Positions 46,751-60,128 of a DNA stretch of 64,000 nucleotides are shown piece after piece. The DNA is taken from assembly GCA_001704065.1 (NCBI GenBank), contig LHBX01000039.1:20416-84415 (forward strand). Direction: 5' to 3'. How positions within the stretch are numbered: position 1 is the stretch's first letter; each line of letters begins with the position of its first letter. Made by a program: the position numbers and the translations under genes. The notes under the pieces are model-generated. The model saw nothing but the letters and a program-made list of their open reading frames with translations, had not been told where the DNA came from and ran no database searches. This DNA comes from Pelagibacteraceae bacterium GOM-A1. Its GTDB lineage: Bacteria; Pseudomonadota; Alphaproteobacteria; Pelagibacterales; Pelagibacteraceae.

Positions 46751-48148
46751 TTAAGAGTGAATTTGTCTTTTATCTACTGATAATGCTGCTTCTTTTATAG
46801 CTTCAGAAAATGTTGGATGTGCGTGACATGTTCTTGCAATATCTTCGGAACTAGCTCCAAATTCCATTGCGACAGCCATCTCAGCTATCATTTCTCCTGC
46901 ATGAGGACCAATAATATGTACACCAAGCACTTTATCAGTTGATTGGTCTGCCAAAATTTTTACAAAACCCTCTGGCTCATCAATTGCTTTGGCTCTTGAA
47001 TTTGCCATAAAAGGAAATTTACCAATTTTGTACCCTATGTTTTCTTTTTTTAATTGCTCTTCGCTTTTGCCAACATAAGCAACCTCGGGAGATGTATAAA
47101 CAACTCCGGGAATAATATCATAATTAACATGACCTGACTGGCCTGCTATTAATTCTGCAACTGCAATTCCTTCCTCTTCAGCTTTATGGGCTAACATTGG
47201 GCCATCAATAACATCACCTATTGCATAAATATTTTTAACATTCGTTTCAAAATTTTTATTTACTTTAACTCTTCCTTTTTCATCTAACTTTACACCAACT
47301 TTATCTAAATTTAAGTTTTTAGTATAAGGTCTTCTTCCTACAGAAATTAAAACAACATCAACATCGTGTTTAACTTTTTGGCCATCATTTTGTGAAGTCT
47401 CAACCGTCACACCGTTAGAGTTTTTAGTTATTTTATCAACTTTAGTATTAAGGTTGAATTTTATACCTTGTTTCTTTAATATTTTCATAAATTCATTTGA
47501 AATATCTCGATCCATTCCAGGCGTGATATGATCTAAAAATTCAACGACTGTAACTTCAGTGCCAAGTCTTGACCAAACTGATCCCATTTCCAATCCTATA
47601 TATCCTCCACCAACAACAATCATTTTATTGGGGAGTTTGGGAATAGATAGGGCTCCAGTTGAAGAAAGAATTCTCTCTTCATCAAAATCTACTCCAGGCA
47701 ATGAAACTGGCTCTGATCCTGTACTTATTATTATTTTATCAGTTTGAATTATTTTAATGCCTTCAGAGCCTTCAATTTTTATTGAATTCTCGTTCTCAAA
47801 CGAACCTTTGCCTTTAAAATAAGTGACTTTGTTTTTTTTGAATAAAAATTCAACTCCTTTAGTCAAAACTGTTACAGCTTTGTCTTTATTTTTCATCATT
47901 TTATCTAAATTGAGTTTTATTTCTCCAGTCTCGATTCCAATTTTTTCAAAATTTTTAGCACTGTGAAATTTTTCAGATAAATTAAGTAAACTTTTTGACG
48001 GGATACATCCAATATTTAAACACGTCCCCCCTAGAGATCCTCTAGACTCTATGCATGCTGTTTTAAGTCCAAGTTGAGACAATCTAATTGCACAAACATA
48101 TCCCCCAGGGCCACCACCAATTACTGTAACATCAAATTTTTCTGACAT
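46751..48148 (-). CDS. lpdA: Dihydrolipoyl dehydrogenase (E3)
   Basis: The 465-residue flavoprotein reoxidises the lipoyl arm of 2-oxoacid dehydrogenases. It shows FAD motif VIGGGPGGYVCAIRL, redox disulfide GGTCLNIGCIPSK, NAD motif VVGGGYIGLEMGS and active-site HAHPTFSEA. It is the last gene of sucA-sucB-lpd and lies one base after sucB, so it is the E3 of 2-oxoglutarate dehydrogenase, possibly shared with other complexes. Confidence 0.97.
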   Translation of the reverse strand: MSEKFDVTVIGGGPGGYVCAIRLSQLGLKTACIESRGSLGGTCLNIGCIPSKSLLNLSEKFHSAKNFEKIGIETGEIKLNLDKMMKNKDKAVTVLTKGVEFLFKKNKVTYFKGKGSFENENSIKIEGSEGIKIIQTDKIIISTGSEPVSLPGVDFDEERILSSTGALSIPKLPNKMIVVGGGYIGLEMGSVWSRLGTEVTVVEFLDHITPGMDRDISNEFMKILKKQGIKFNLNTKVDKITKNSNGVTVETSQNDGQKVKHDVDVVLISVGRRPYTKNLNLDKVGVKLDEKGRVKVNKNFETNVKNIYAIGDVIDGPMLAHKAEEEGIAVAELIAGQSGHVNYDIIPGVVYTSPEVAYVGKSEEQLKKENIGYKIGKFPFMANSRAKAIDEPEGFVKILADQSTDKVLGVHIIGPHAGEMIAEMAVAMEFGASSEDIARTCHAHPTFSEAIKEAALSVDKRQIHS

Positions 48149-48149
48149 A

Positions 48150-49424
48150 TTATAAATTTAAAAATAACCTTCTCGGATCTTCTAAGTTTTCTTTAACAGT
48201 TTTTAAAAAACTTACAGATTCTTTTCCATCAATTATTCTATGATCATAAGACAGTGCTAAAAACATTACAGGTCTAGCCTTTATCTCACCATCAACAACA
48301 ACAGGTCTTTCAACGATATTATGCATTCCAAGAACTGCTGATTGTGGAGGGTTTAAAATAGGAGTAGATAACATTGATCCATACACACCTCCATTGCTAA
48401 TTGTAAATGTTCCCCCTTGAAGATCCTCTATAGTAAGACTACCATTTTTTGCTTTGTCTGACAGATCTTTTATATTTTTTTCAATGTCCGCAAAAGACAT
48501 TTCATCAGCATTTTTTAATACTGGAACTACTAATCCTTTTTCAGTTCCTACTGCAAAACTCACATTATAATAGTTTTTGTAAACCATTTCATCATTTTCA
48601 ACTTCAGCATTTATTGCAGGAAATAATTTTAATCCTACTATACAAGCTTTCACAAAAAAGGACATGAAGCCAAGTTTAATTCCATAACTATTTTGGAAAT
48701 CTTCCTGGTTATCTTTTCTCATTGAAATTATATTTGACATATCAACCTCATTAAACGTTGTGAGCATAGCAGCATTATTTTGAGCCTCTTTTAAACGTTT
48801 AGCAATTGTTTGTCTTAGTCGTGACATTTTAATTCGTTCTTCTTCACCGTATTGAATTTTTCTTTCGTTAGGTTGAGGGTTAGCTCCCATTAAACTTATT
48901 AAATCGCCTTTTAAAATTCTTCCATCTTTACCTGTCCCTTTTACTTCATCTAAATTAATTTTATTTTCAACAACCATTTTTCTTACAGCAGGAGAAAGTG
49001 TTTTGTTTTGTTTAATAGGCTTGGTTTCTTCAACTTCATCGGTTAATACCAATGGTTCTTCATCAAGCAATAGAGGTTCTTGAGTTTTTTTTATATCTTT
49101 TTTCTTTTCGATTTCTAAATTTATTACGTTATTTTTTTCAACGTTTCCTTTAACAGGCTCAGCTTCCTTTTCTTCTTTAAGAGCACTACCTTCTGAAATC
49201 ATTCCTAATACAGTTCCAACTTCAACTGTATCACCATCTTTTGAGTTGATCTCTGATATAACACCACTTGCAGGTGCAGGAACTTCTAAGTTTACTTTGT
49301 CAGTTTCTAATTCTACTACAGCTTCATCAGCAACTACTTTATCACCCTTTTTCTTTAACCATTTAGTGACCGTAGCCTCTGTAATACTTTCTCCCAAAAC
49401 TGGAACTAATATTTTTTCACTCAT
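48150..49424 (-). CDS. sucB: 2-oxoglutarate dehydrogenase E2 (dihydrolipoyl succinyltransferase)
   Basis: The 424-residue protein has one lipoyl domain (lysine in ETDKVNLEV), an acidic-rich linker, an E3-binding domain ([14 protein letters not shown] to DGRILKGD) and the catalytic domain with [12 protein letters not shown]. It begins [19 protein letters not shown], typical of the succinyl rather than acetyl enzyme. It lies directly after sucA with no gap and transfers succinyl to CoA. Confidence 0.97.
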   Translation of the reverse strand: MSEKILVPVLGESITEATVTKWLKKKGDKVVADEAVVELETDKVNLEVPAPASGVISEINSKDGDTVEVGTVLGMISEGSALKEEKEAEPVKGNVEKNNVINLEIEKKKDIKKTQEPLLLDEEPLVLTDEVEETKPIKQNKTLSPAVRKMVVENKINLDEVKGTGKDGRILKGDLISLMGANPQPNERKIQYGEEERIKMSRLRQTIAKRLKEAQNNAAMLTTFNEVDMSNIISMRKDNQEDFQNSYGIKLGFMSFFVKACIVGLKLFPAINAEVENDEMVYKNYYNVSFAVGTEKGLVVPVLKNADEMSFADIEKNIKDLSDKAKNGSLTIEDLQGGTFTISNGGVYGSMLSTPILNPPQSAVLGMHNIVERPVVVDGEIKARPVMFLALSYDHRIIDGKESVSFLKTVKENLEDPRRLFLNL

Positions 49425-52322
49425 TTATTCAAATACTTTATTTATAATTTCTTGTTGTTCAGAATTATGTCTTCTTGCATAACCTGTAGCAGGTGTAGCA
49501 TCTGGACTTCTTCCAATGTAAGAAATTGCATTGTTTTTAGCCTTAATAGTCTCTAATGTCCATTGTATATAATCTCTAACAGCAAACCAAGCACCCATAT
49601 TTTTGGGCTCCTCTTGGCACCAATAAAATTTTGAATTTTTTGCAAATGGTTTTAGCTCTTTAACCAAACTTTTTGCAGGGAAAGGATATAGTTGTTCAAT
49701 TCTATACAAAATCACATCATTGATATTTAGTTTCTCTCTTGCCGCGAGAAGATCAAAATAAATTTTTCCAGAGCATAATATTACTTTTCTAATTTTTTTA
49801 TCTTCTTTTAACTTAATAAAACCTTTTTGCTTAGTGTCTCTAGCATGATCCCATAGCACTCTATGAAAAGAATTTTTTTTACTAAAATCTTCTAAATTTG
49901 ATACACAATATTTATTTCTTAAAAGTGACTTAGGTGTCATTATAATTAAAGGTTTTCTAAAATCACGGTGCATCTGTCTTCTTAAAGCATGAAAATAATT
50001 TGCAGGTGTAGTACAATTCATAACTTGTAAATTATCATTTGCACATAATTGTAAAAATCTCTCTAATCTCGCAGAGGAGTGCTCTGGACCTTGTCCTTCA
50101 TAACCATGGGGTAATAACATAACCAGTCCTGATGCTCTTTTCCATTTTCTTTCACCAGATGATATAAATTGATCAATAATTACTTGTGCACCATTTGCAA
50201 AATCTCCAAATTGAGCTTCCCAAATTGTCAATGTATTCGGTTCTACTAAACTGTATCCATATTCAAATCCTAAAACTGCAAGTTCAGATAAAAAACTGTC
50301 TACAATTTCAAAATTTTTTTGGTTACTAGATATATTGTTTAAAGGTATGTACCTTGAATTATCAATTTGATTTCTTAAAACTGAGTGTCTTTGACTAAAG
50401 GTACCTCTACCTGAGTCCTGACCTACTAACCTTACTGGATAACCTTCAACTAATAATGAACCAAATGCTAAAGACTCAGCTGTTGCCCAATCAATTCCTG
50501 AGCCTTCATTAATAGTTTTTTTTCTATTTTCCATAATTTTTGTTATGGTTTTGTGAATATTTTTATCAGTTGGAAAAACATGTATTCTGTCAGAAATATT
50601 ATTTAAAATTTTCAAATCTGATCCAGTTACACCTCTTTTATCTTTACCTCTTTCGGGTTTATATCTCGACCAAGTTCCCTCAAACCACCTAATTTTAGGT
50701 TTATAATCTTTCGCATTTTTAAATTGATCATCTAATAAATTTTTAAAATCAATAATTTGTTGATCTAAATCTTGTTTCGTAAAAAGTCCTTCATTTACCA
50801 GCTTTTCACCATAAATTTTAATTGTAGATGGATGAGATCTAATTTTTTTGTACATAAGTGGTTGGGTGAAGGATGGCTCATCTCCCTCATTATGTCCAAA
50901 TCTTCTATAACAAATTAAATCAATTACAACATCTCTATTAAATTTTAATCTAAACTCAGTTGCTATTCTAGTTGCATAAACAACTGCCTCAGGATCATCT
51001 CCATTAACATGGATAATTGGTGCATCAACCATTTTACCTACGTCAGAAGGATAAGGGGAAGATCGCGCAAATCTAGGACTTGTTGTAAATCCAATTTGGT
51101 TATTAACAATAATATGGATTGTCCCTCCAGTGTTATGACCAGGAAGTCCGGACATCGCAAAACACTCTGCTACTATTCCTTGCCCTGCAAATGCAGCATC
51201 GCCGTGAATTAATATTGGTATAACTTTATTTCTTTCTTTGTCTTTGTGAAAAAATTGTTTAGCTCTAGTTTGGCCAAGAACAACAGGATTAACTGCCTCT
51301 AAATGTGAAGGATTATCTGTTAAACTAACGTGTACGGGATTTCCATCAAATTCTCTATCAGATGAGGCTCCTAAATGGTATTTGACATCTCCAGCACCAT
51401 CTTCTGAACCATCCATTTCACCAGCAAATTCATTAAAAATTCTTTTATAAGACTTTTGTAAAACGTTTGCTAAGACATTTAGTCTTCCTCTATGTGACAT
51501 TCCTATTTTAACTTCTTTTATTTTGGATTGTCCTCCGATTTTTATAATTTGCTCAAGAGCAGGTATTAAACTTTCTCCACCATCTAAACCAAATCTTTTA
51601 GTACCAACATATTTTGTGTTTAAAAATTTTTCAAATCCCTCTGCTTGTATTAATTTATTTAAAATTGCTTGCTTTCCATTTTTTGTAAACTTGAGTGCAT
51701 TCTCGTCTTTTTCAACTCTATCTCTAAACCACATTCTCTCAGTTGGATTTGAAATATGCATGTACTCATAACCTATGGGACCACAATAAGTTTTTTTTAA
51801 AAACTTAAGTATTTCTCTAATATTTGCACTTTTTTTATTAATTATTCCGTTTAAAAAAATTTCTTTCTCATAATCTTCTTTTTTAAAACCATAGTACTCA
51901 GGATGTAATTCGTCTAAATATTCTGACTTCATCAATTCTAAAGGATCTAATTTTGATAATAGATGTCCCCTTAAGCGATAAGCTCTTATCAAGGCTACAG
52001 CACTTATTGAATTTTTATTTGAATTTGCAATTACTTGAAAATTAAACTTACTAGAATTATCTTTGTTTTTTTCATTTTCTTTAGCTGTTTTCTCAACATC
52101 TTCTATATTTATTTTCTTTGAAAAAGGTTTCCATGATGGTCCATTTATCTCGTCGACTAATATCTTCATATCCTCATCTACACTTGAGAAATATTCAATC
52201 CAACTTTCAGATAGAGATGGATCTTTATTTATAAATTTTACGTACATTTCCTCAATAAATGCACTATTGGCCTTATTTAGAAATGATGTTTTTTTATATT
52301 CCAGATTTTTAGGAGAACTCAT
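49425..52322 (-). CDS. sucA: 2-oxoglutarate dehydrogenase E1 component
   Basis: The 965-residue thiamin-diphosphate enzyme decarboxylates 2-oxoglutarate. Recognisable parts are SHRGRLNVLANV, HGDAAFAGQG, the ThDP motif starting GDDPEAV and ending near VIDLICYRRFGHNEGDEP, FSQRHSVL and the C-terminal EEPKNMGAW. The length and the N-terminal ENSAFIEEMY-like segment (NKANSAFIEEMYV) are usual. It is the first gene of sucAB-lpd and follows sucD after 30 bases. Confidence 0.97.
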   Translation of the reverse strand: MSSPKNLEYKKTSFLNKANSAFIEEMYVKFINKDPSLSESWIEYFSSVDEDMKILVDEINGPSWKPFSKKINIEDVEKTAKENEKNKDNSSKFNFQVIANSNKNSISAVALIRAYRLRGHLLSKLDPLELMKSEYLDELHPEYYGFKKEDYEKEIFLNGIINKKSANIREILKFLKKTYCGPIGYEYMHISNPTERMWFRDRVEKDENALKFTKNGKQAILNKLIQAEGFEKFLNTKYVGTKRFGLDGGESLIPALEQIIKIGGQSKIKEVKIGMSHRGRLNVLANVLQKSYKRIFNEFAGEMDGSEDGAGDVKYHLGASSDREFDGNPVHVSLTDNPSHLEAVNPVVLGQTRAKQFFHKDKERNKVIPILIHGDAAFAGQGIVAECFAMSGLPGHNTGGTIHIIVNNQIGFTTSPRFARSSPYPSDVGKMVDAPIIHVNGDDPEAVVYATRIATEFRLKFNRDVVIDLICYRRFGHNEGDEPSFTQPLMYKKIRSHPSTIKIYGEKLVNEGLFTKQDLDQQIIDFKNLLDDQFKNAKDYKPKIRWFEGTWSRYKPERGKDKRGVTGSDLKILNNISDRIHVFPTDKNIHKTITKIMENRKKTINEGSGIDWATAESLAFGSLLVEGYPVRLVGQDSGRGTFSQRHSVLRNQIDNSRYIPLNNISSNQKNFEIVDSFLSELAVLGFEYGYSLVEPNTLTIWEAQFGDFANGAQVIIDQFISSGERKWKRASGLVMLLPHGYEGQGPEHSSARLERFLQLCANDNLQVMNCTTPANYFHALRRQMHRDFRKPLIIMTPKSLLRNKYCVSNLEDFSKKNSFHRVLWDHARDTKQKGFIKLKEDKKIRKVILCSGKIYFDLLAAREKLNINDVILYRIEQLYPFPAKSLVKELKPFAKNSKFYWCQEEPKNMGAWFAVRDYIQWTLETIKAKNNAISYIGRSPDATPATGYARRHNSEQQEIINKVFE

Positions 52323-52352
52323 TTTATTTTATTATAATACTAAATTTTGTTT

Positions 52353-53228
52353 TCAATTGGACAATTTATTTAACAATGTTTTTCCAATTTCTGAAGGGGA
52401 TGTGGCTACTTCTATGCCACAATCTTCCATTTTTTTGATTTTATCTTTGGCCCCACCTTTACCACCTGATATTATGGCCCCTGCATGTCCCATTCTTCTC
52501 CCCGGTGGTGCTGTAACTCCTGCAATAAAACCAACCATGGGTTTTTTTATGTCATGATTTTTTACAAATTCAGCTGCTTCTTCTTCAGCTGATCCTCCTA
52601 TTTCACCAATCATTAAAATTGATTTAGTTTCCTCATCTTTTAAAAATAAATCTAAACAATCAATAAAATTTGTGCCATTTATTGGATCACCACCTATACC
52701 TATACATGTTGATTGGCCCAAATCATTCTCTGTAGTTTGTGCGACAGCCTCGTAGGTCAAAGTTCCAGATCTTGATACAATACCAACAGAACCCTTTTTA
52801 TGTATATTTCCTGGCATTATCCCGATTTTGCATTCATCAGGAGTGATTATCCCTGGACAATTGGGACCGATTAATCTTGATTTTGAATTAAGTAACTTTT
52901 TTTTGACCTTAATCATATCAAGAACTGGTATTCCCTCAGTGATACAAACAATTAATTCTAAGTTAGCTTCAATGGCTTCTATGATTGCTGCAGATGCAAA
53001 TTTCGCAGGAACATAAATCATAGTTGCGTTGGCGCCAGTTTTGTCGACTGCTTCCTTTACTGTATTAAATACTGGTCTATCTAGATGAGTTTGGCCACCT
53101 TTTTTTGGTGTAACCCCTCCGACTAAATTTGTTCCATATTTTATTGCTTGCTCCGAATGAAAGGTTCCATGACTACCCGTAAAACCTTGGCAAATTAACT
53201 TTGTGTTTTTATTAACTAAAACTGACAT
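52353..53228 (-). CDS. sucD: Succinyl-CoA synthetase alpha subunit
   Basis: The 291-residue subunit binds CoA and carries the phosphohistidine, here in [10 protein letters not shown]-terminal [18 protein letters not shown] and [10 protein letters not shown] are characteristic. With SucC it converts succinyl-CoA to succinate with ATP formation. It abuts sucC with no gap. Confidence 0.97.
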   Translation of the reverse strand: MSVLVNKNTKLICQGFTGSHGTFHSEQAIKYGTNLVGGVTPKKGGQTHLDRPVFNTVKEAVDKTGANATMIYVPAKFASAAIIEAIEANLELIVCITEGIPVLDMIKVKKKLLNSKSRLIGPNCPGIITPDECKIGIMPGNIHKKGSVGIVSRSGTLTYEAVAQTTENDLGQSTCIGIGGDPINGTNFIDCLDLFLKDEETKSILMIGEIGGSAEEEAAEFVKNHDIKKPMVGFIAGVTAPPGRRMGHAGAIISGGKGGAKDKIKKMEDCGIEVATSPSEIGKTLLNKLSN

Positions 53229-54389
53229 TTATTTAATAGCCTCTACAATTTTTTTGGCGGCATCTGATAAATCAGATGCAGAAATTAACTCAAGACCTGA
53301 ATTATCAAGTATTTTTTTTCCCTCTTCAAAATTTGTTCCAGCTAATCTTACAACTAAAGGAACATTCATTTTTATTTCTTTTGCAGCATCGACAACACCT
53401 TGGGCAAGAACATCACATCTCATTATTCCACCAAAAATATTAATCAATATTCCTTTAACATTTTTATCTGATAAAATTATTTTAAAAGCAGCTGCCACTT
53501 TTTCTTTAGAAGCCCCACCACCAACATCTAAAAAATTTGCTGGTTCCTTTCCATATAATTTAATTATGTCCATAGTTGCCATTGCGAGCCCAGCTCCATT
53601 AACCATACATCCAATTGTTCCATCAAGTTTAATATATGCTAAATCATGCTTGCTAGCTTCTATCTCTGTTTCTTCTTCTTCATTGAGGTCTCTCAACTCA
53701 ATTAGCTCTGGATGTCTGAATAAAGCATTTCCATCAAAATTCATTTTTGCATCTAAACAAATCAACTCTTTTTCTTTTGTTAAAATTAAAGGATTAATTT
53801 CAATTAAATTAGCATCGGTTTCTATAAATAATTTGTATATGGACTTGATTAGACTAATTCCTTGTTCTTTTGTTTCTTCATCTAGATTAAAAATACTTAT
53901 TATTTTATTACAATTTTCATCAGATATTTCGTTATCTAAATCTACTTTTGTTGTTAAAATTTTCTCAGGAGATTTGATTGCGACTTCCTCTATATCCATA
54001 CCCCCTTGATCACTTGAGATAAAAGCTATCTTTGAGCTCGCACGATCTACAACACAAGACAAATAAAATTCTTTATCAATGTTAGATGAAACTTCGACAT
54101 ACAATCTTTTGACAATTCTTCCACTAGGTCCTGTCTGATGAGTGATTAATTTTTTTCCAAGCAAGGATTTTGCCTCTGTTTCAAGACTTTTTAAATCATC
54201 TACTATTTTAACTCCACCAGCTTTACCTCTGCCTCCAGCATGAATTTGTGCTTTCAACACATATTTATCAGTTTTAAGATTTTTAGCTTTTTCCAATAAT
54301 TCATTTACATCTAGAGCATAAACTCCATCCGGAACTTTAGCTCCATATTTTCTAAGTATATTCTTTGCTTGGTGTTCGTGAATATTCAT
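53229..54389 (-). CDS. sucC: Succinyl-CoA synthetase beta subunit
   Basis: The 386-residue ATP-grasp subunit begins [15 protein letters not shown] and has the glycine-rich [16 protein letters not shown] loop for nucleotide, IEINPLILT for metal ligands and [13 protein letters not shown] near the C-terminus. It lies 3 bases after mdh and before sucD, the standard order. Confidence 0.97.
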   Translation of the reverse strand: MNIHEHQAKNILRKYGAKVPDGVYALDVNELLEKAKNLKTDKYVLKAQIHAGGRGKAGGVKIVDDLKSLETEAKSLLGKKLITHQTGPSGRIVKRLYVEVSSNIDKEFYLSCVVDRASSKIAFISSDQGGMDIEEVAIKSPEKILTTKVDLDNEISDENCNKIISIFNLDEETKEQGISLIKSIYKLFIETDANLIEINPLILTKEKELICLDAKMNFDGNALFRHPELIELRDLNEEEETEIEASKHDLAYIKLDGTIGCMVNGAGLAMATMDIIKLYGKEPANFLDVGGGASKEKVAAAFKIILSDKNVKGILINIFGGIMRCDVLAQGVVDAAKEIKMNVPLVVRLAGTNFEEGKKILDNSGLELISASDLSDAAKKIVEAIK

Positions 54390-54392
54390 TAA

Positions 54393-56853
<2,461 letters not shown>

Positions 56854-56873
56854 GGATGTATTTAAATAAGTAA

Positions 56874-57647
56874 TTATGTGGTTGCAAGCATTTTCTTTAT
56901 CTCAGCAATAGCTTTTGCTGGATTTAATCCTTTTGGACATGCGTTAGTGCAGTTCAAAATCGTATGGCATCTATAAAGCTTAAGTTCGTCTGCAACCTTT
57001 TGAAGTCTTTCCTTTCTATCTTCGTCTCTGCTATCCATTATCCATCTATAAGCTTGTAATAAAACTGCAGGACCTAAATACTTATCACCGTTCCACCAAT
57101 AACTAGGACATGAAGTAGAACAACAAGCACACATTATACATTCATAAGCTCCATCAAGTTTAGCTCTATCTTCTGGAGATTGATGAATTTCTGTTGTTTC
57201 ACTTTTTGAATTATTTTTTAACCAAGGTTCAATGGATTGGTATTGTTTATATAATCCACTTAAGTCTCCTATTAAATCTTTTTTTACTTTTAGGTGAGGC
57301 AAAGGGTATATATCTATATCTCCCTTAATTTCTGCATGTGGCTTAGTACATGCAAGACCATTTTTTCCACCCATATTCATTGCACAAGAACCACAAACTC
57401 CATGCGCACAAGATCTTCTATATGCAAGTGTTGGATCAATTTCGTTTTTAATTTTATTTAGTATGTCTAAAACTTTAGATGGACAATTATCCATGTCTAC
57501 TTCATATGTGTCTATTCTTGGGTTCTCTCCAGTTGATGGATCCCATCTGTAAACATTTACTTTTCTGATATTCTTTGAACCGGTTTTGTCTTTAAAATAT
57601 TTACCTTTATTAACTTTTGAGTTTTGTGGTAAATTTAATTGAACCAT
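56874..57647 (-). CDS. sdhB: Succinate dehydrogenase iron-sulfur subunit
   Basis: The 257-residue subunit carries three clusters: the [2Fe-2S] motif [15 protein letters not shown] plus a later Cys (LACT), and the [4Fe-4S]/[3Fe-4S] motifs [16 protein letters not shown] and [17 protein letters not shown]. All cysteines expected are present, so the chain from FAD to quinone is intact up to the [3Fe-4S] cluster. It overlaps sdhA by one base. Confidence 0.97.
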   Translation of the reverse strand: MVQLNLPQNSKVNKGKYFKDKTGSKNIRKVNVYRWDPSTGENPRIDTYEVDMDNCPSKVLDILNKIKNEIDPTLAYRRSCAHGVCGSCAMNMGGKNGLACTKPHAEIKGDIDIYPLPHLKVKKDLIGDLSGLYKQYQSIEPWLKNNSKSETTEIHQSPEDRAKLDGAYECIMCACCSTSCPSYWWNGDKYLGPAVLLQAYRWIMDSRDEDRKERLQKVADELKLYRCHTILNCTNACPKGLNPAKAIAEIKKMLATT

Positions 57648-59422
57648 TAATACACTCTTTCTTGTGGAGGAAAATATTGGACTTCATTTGTTAATGTTGA
57701 AGTATGTACATCTCTGTATTCAATTTTAGTATTTTTTCCATCACACCAAGATAATGTATGTTTCATAAATTTTTCATCATTTCTTTTCGGATAATCTTCA
57801 CGAGCATGAGCTCCTCTGCTTTCTTTTCTGTGATATGCAGAATCTACAGTTGTTATCGCTTGTCTAATTAAATTATCAAATTCTAAAGTCTCAACTAAAT
57901 CAGTATTGAATACCAACGATTTATCTTTAACAGAAATCGATTCCATGCCATCATATGTTTTTCTGATCTCATCTACACCCTCTTTAAGATTCTTTTCAGT
58001 TCTAAATACAGCACATTTAGACTGCATTGTTTTTTGCATCGCCAGTCTTAGTTCAGCAGTTCCATTATCTCCCTCTGCATACCTTAGTTTATCAAATCTA
58101 TTTAGACATTTTTCAGTTTCGCTTTCACTAACTTCTTCGTGAGGCGTTCCAGGTTTTACCAATTCCGCTGCTCTCTTTGCTGCTGCTCTTCCAAAAACAA
58201 CCAAGTCAATAAGTGAATTTGAACCTAATCTATTTGCTCCATGAACTGATACGCACGCAGCCTCACCAATCGCCATCAAACCTGGGACTGTTTTTTGAGA
58301 TCCATTTACTGTTAAAACTTCAGCTTTATAATTTGTTGGTATACCACCCATATTATAATGAACTGTTGGAACAACTGGTATCGGTTCTTTGGTTACATCT
58401 ACATTTGCAAATAATCTTGCTGCCTCAGTAATGCCTGGCAATCTATCTTCAATAACTTTTTTATCTAAATGACTTAAATATAAATGAACATGGTCTTGAT
58501 CTTTACCAACACCTCTTCCCTCATTGATTTCAATAGACATTGATCTGCTAACTACATCTCTCGAAGCAAGATCTTTAGCGTTGGGAGCATATCTCTCCAT
58601 AAATCTTTCACCTTTAGAGTTTACCAAATATCCACCTTCACCTCTTACACCTTCAGAAATAAGTGTTCCGTGTCCATATATTCCTGTTGGGTGAAATTGT
58701 ACAAACTCCATATCTTGAAGAGGTAATCCAGCTCTTAATACCATTGCATTACCATCACCAGTACAAGTATGTGCAGATGTTGCTGAGTAATACACCTTCC
58801 CATATCCCCCTGTGGCTATAATTGTTATGTGAGATCTAAAACGATGAATTGTTCCATCATTTAAATTCCAAGCAATTAAACCTTTGCATTGTCCATCTTT
58901 CATAATTAAGTCTAATGCAAAATATTCAATAAAAAATTCTGTATTATGTTTAAGTGCTTGACCATATAATGTATGGAGAATTGCATGACCAGTTCTGTCT
59001 GCTGCAGCACAAGTTCTTTGTACAATTCCATTTCCATAATTTTTTGTCATTCCACCAAATGGTCTTTGATAAATTTTTCCATCTTCTGTTCTACTAAAAG
59101 GAACACCATACTTTTCTAATTCTAGTACTGCTTTTGGAGCTTCCTTACACAAATATTCAATACTATCTTGATCGCCTAACCAATCTGCTCCTTTTACAGT
59201 ATCGTACATATGCCAACGCCAATCGTCTTCTCCCATGTTTCCAAGGGCTGCTGAAATTCCACCTTGGGCAGCTGATGTATGACTTCTGGTTGGAAAGACT
59301 TTAGAAATGCATGCAGTTTTTAATCCAGCTTCACTTAAGCCAACCGCAGCTCTTAGGCCAGAACCTCCAGCGCCAAGGACAACGACATCGTATTCATGGT
59401 CTATAATATTATAAGATTTCAT
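57647..59422 (-). CDS. sdhA: Succinate dehydrogenase flavoprotein subunit
   Basis: The 591-residue subunit has FAD motif [16 protein letters not shown], the covalent FAD histidine in [36 protein letters not shown] and [18 protein letters not shown]. It oxidises succinate to fumarate at the membrane surface. It overlaps sdhD by 4 bases. Confidence 0.98.
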   Translation of the reverse strand: MKSYNIIDHEYDVVVLGAGGSGLRAAVGLSEAGLKTACISKVFPTRSHTSAAQGGISAALGNMGEDDWRWHMYDTVKGADWLGDQDSIEYLCKEAPKAVLELEKYGVPFSRTEDGKIYQRPFGGMTKNYGNGIVQRTCAAADRTGHAILHTLYGQALKHNTEFFIEYFALDLIMKDGQCKGLIAWNLNDGTIHRFRSHITIIATGGYGKVYYSATSAHTCTGDGNAMVLRAGLPLQDMEFVQFHPTGIYGHGTLISEGVRGEGGYLVNSKGERFMERYAPNAKDLASRDVVSRSMSIEINEGRGVGKDQDHVHLYLSHLDKKVIEDRLPGITEAARLFANVDVTKEPIPVVPTVHYNMGGIPTNYKAEVLTVNGSQKTVPGLMAIGEAACVSVHGANRLGSNSLIDLVVFGRAAAKRAAELVKPGTPHEEVSESETEKCLNRFDKLRYAEGDNGTAELRLAMQKTMQSKCAVFRTEKNLKEGVDEIRKTYDGMESISVKDKSLVFNTDLVETLEFDNLIRQAITTVDSAYHRKESRGAHAREDYPKRNDEKFMKHTLSWCDGKNTKIEYRDVHTSTLTNEVQYFPPQERVY

Positions 59423-59748
59423 ATAGTTATTTTAAATACTGCAAATATTGTAATTAAAGGAATTGTTATAGCAAAAAAATTTAAAGCTTTGTTTGCGGCA
59501 TTTTTGATTTTTTCATCTTTAATATAGTCTTCAAAAACCTCGCTGATGCTTAATGCCGAGAAAAAGTAAGCAAAAATAAGAAAAAGACTAAATATAAACT
59601 TTGAAGGTTGAGAAGTTAGAAAAGTTAATATCTCTAAGTAGCTTTTGTCATAAATACTAACCAAGTTTAAAGCAAACCATAACATCAAAGGTACTAATAT
59701 GAGAGAACTCACTTTTAAAAATACCCATTTTTTTGTTACTGCTCTCAT
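59419..59748 (-). CDS. sdhD: Succinate dehydrogenase membrane anchor subunit D, without histidine
   Basis: The 109-residue protein has three membrane helices and the gene order sdhC-sdhD-sdhA-sdhB fixes its identity. EDYIKDEK contains the quinone-site Asp/Tyr pair (D74, Y75; E. coli D82, Y83). Eleven residues before D74, where E. coli SdhD has the heme b ligand H71, stands F63, and the whole protein contains no histidine. So the canonical heme ligand is missing here. No frameshift is apparent; start and stop overlap the neighbours. Confidence 0.88.
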   Translation of the reverse strand: MRAVTKKWVFLKVSSLILVPLMLWFALNLVSIYDKSYLEILTFLTSQPSKFIFSLFLIFAYFFSALSISEVFEDYIKDEKIKNAANKALNFFAITIPLITIFAVFKITI

Positions 59749-60128
59749 TAAAATAAATTTCGTCCTATTAAATAAATTGAAACGGTTAATATAAAAGATC
59801 CAAATATTACAATTAAGCCAGTAATTTTTGTGGTTTTTAACTCAAATCCATAACCAAAATCCATAATTAAATGTCTTATCTCACTTAAGATTTGAAAACT
59901 AAAAGACCATGTAATACCCAAGATGAAAAATTTCCCAATAAAAGATTGGAGGAATAATTTTATTAATTCATGACTTCCTTCGCTAAATGAAAAAAAAATA
60001 AAAAAGATACAAATTAAAGTTATTGCTAATATATTTATTATTCCTGTAATTCTATGAGATATTGAAACTAAAGATGATACATGCCATCTATAAATTTGAA
60101 TATGAGGAGATAAAGGATTATTTTCCAT
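59748..60128 (-). CDS. sdhC: Succinate dehydrogenase cytochrome b556 subunit C, heme-ligand position altered
   Basis: The 126-residue three-helix anchor matches SdhC: PLSPHIQIYR at the N-terminus, SISHRITG with S22 and R26 corresponding to the quinone-site Ser27/Arg31 of E. coli, and EIRHLIMDFGYGFE with H86 and D90 corresponding to H91/D95. An ungapped alignment puts Q79 where E. coli has the heme b ligand H84. Hence the quinone site seems kept and the heme ligand lost, matching the loss in SdhD. Overlaps asd by 11 bases. Confidence 0.9.
   Translation of the reverse strand: MENNPLSPHIQIYRWHVSSLVSISHRITGIINILAITLICIFFIFFSFSEGSHELIKLFLQSFIGKFFILGITWSFSFQILSEIRHLIMDFGYGFELKTTKITGLIVIFGSFILTVSIYLIGRNLF

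Noticed and set aside
53203..54009. A 268-codon open frame on the plus strand opposite sucC.
   Set aside because: It lies wholly antisense to a strongly conserved gene, has no domain I recognise, and its serine/isoleucine-rich composition is the shadow of sucC codons.
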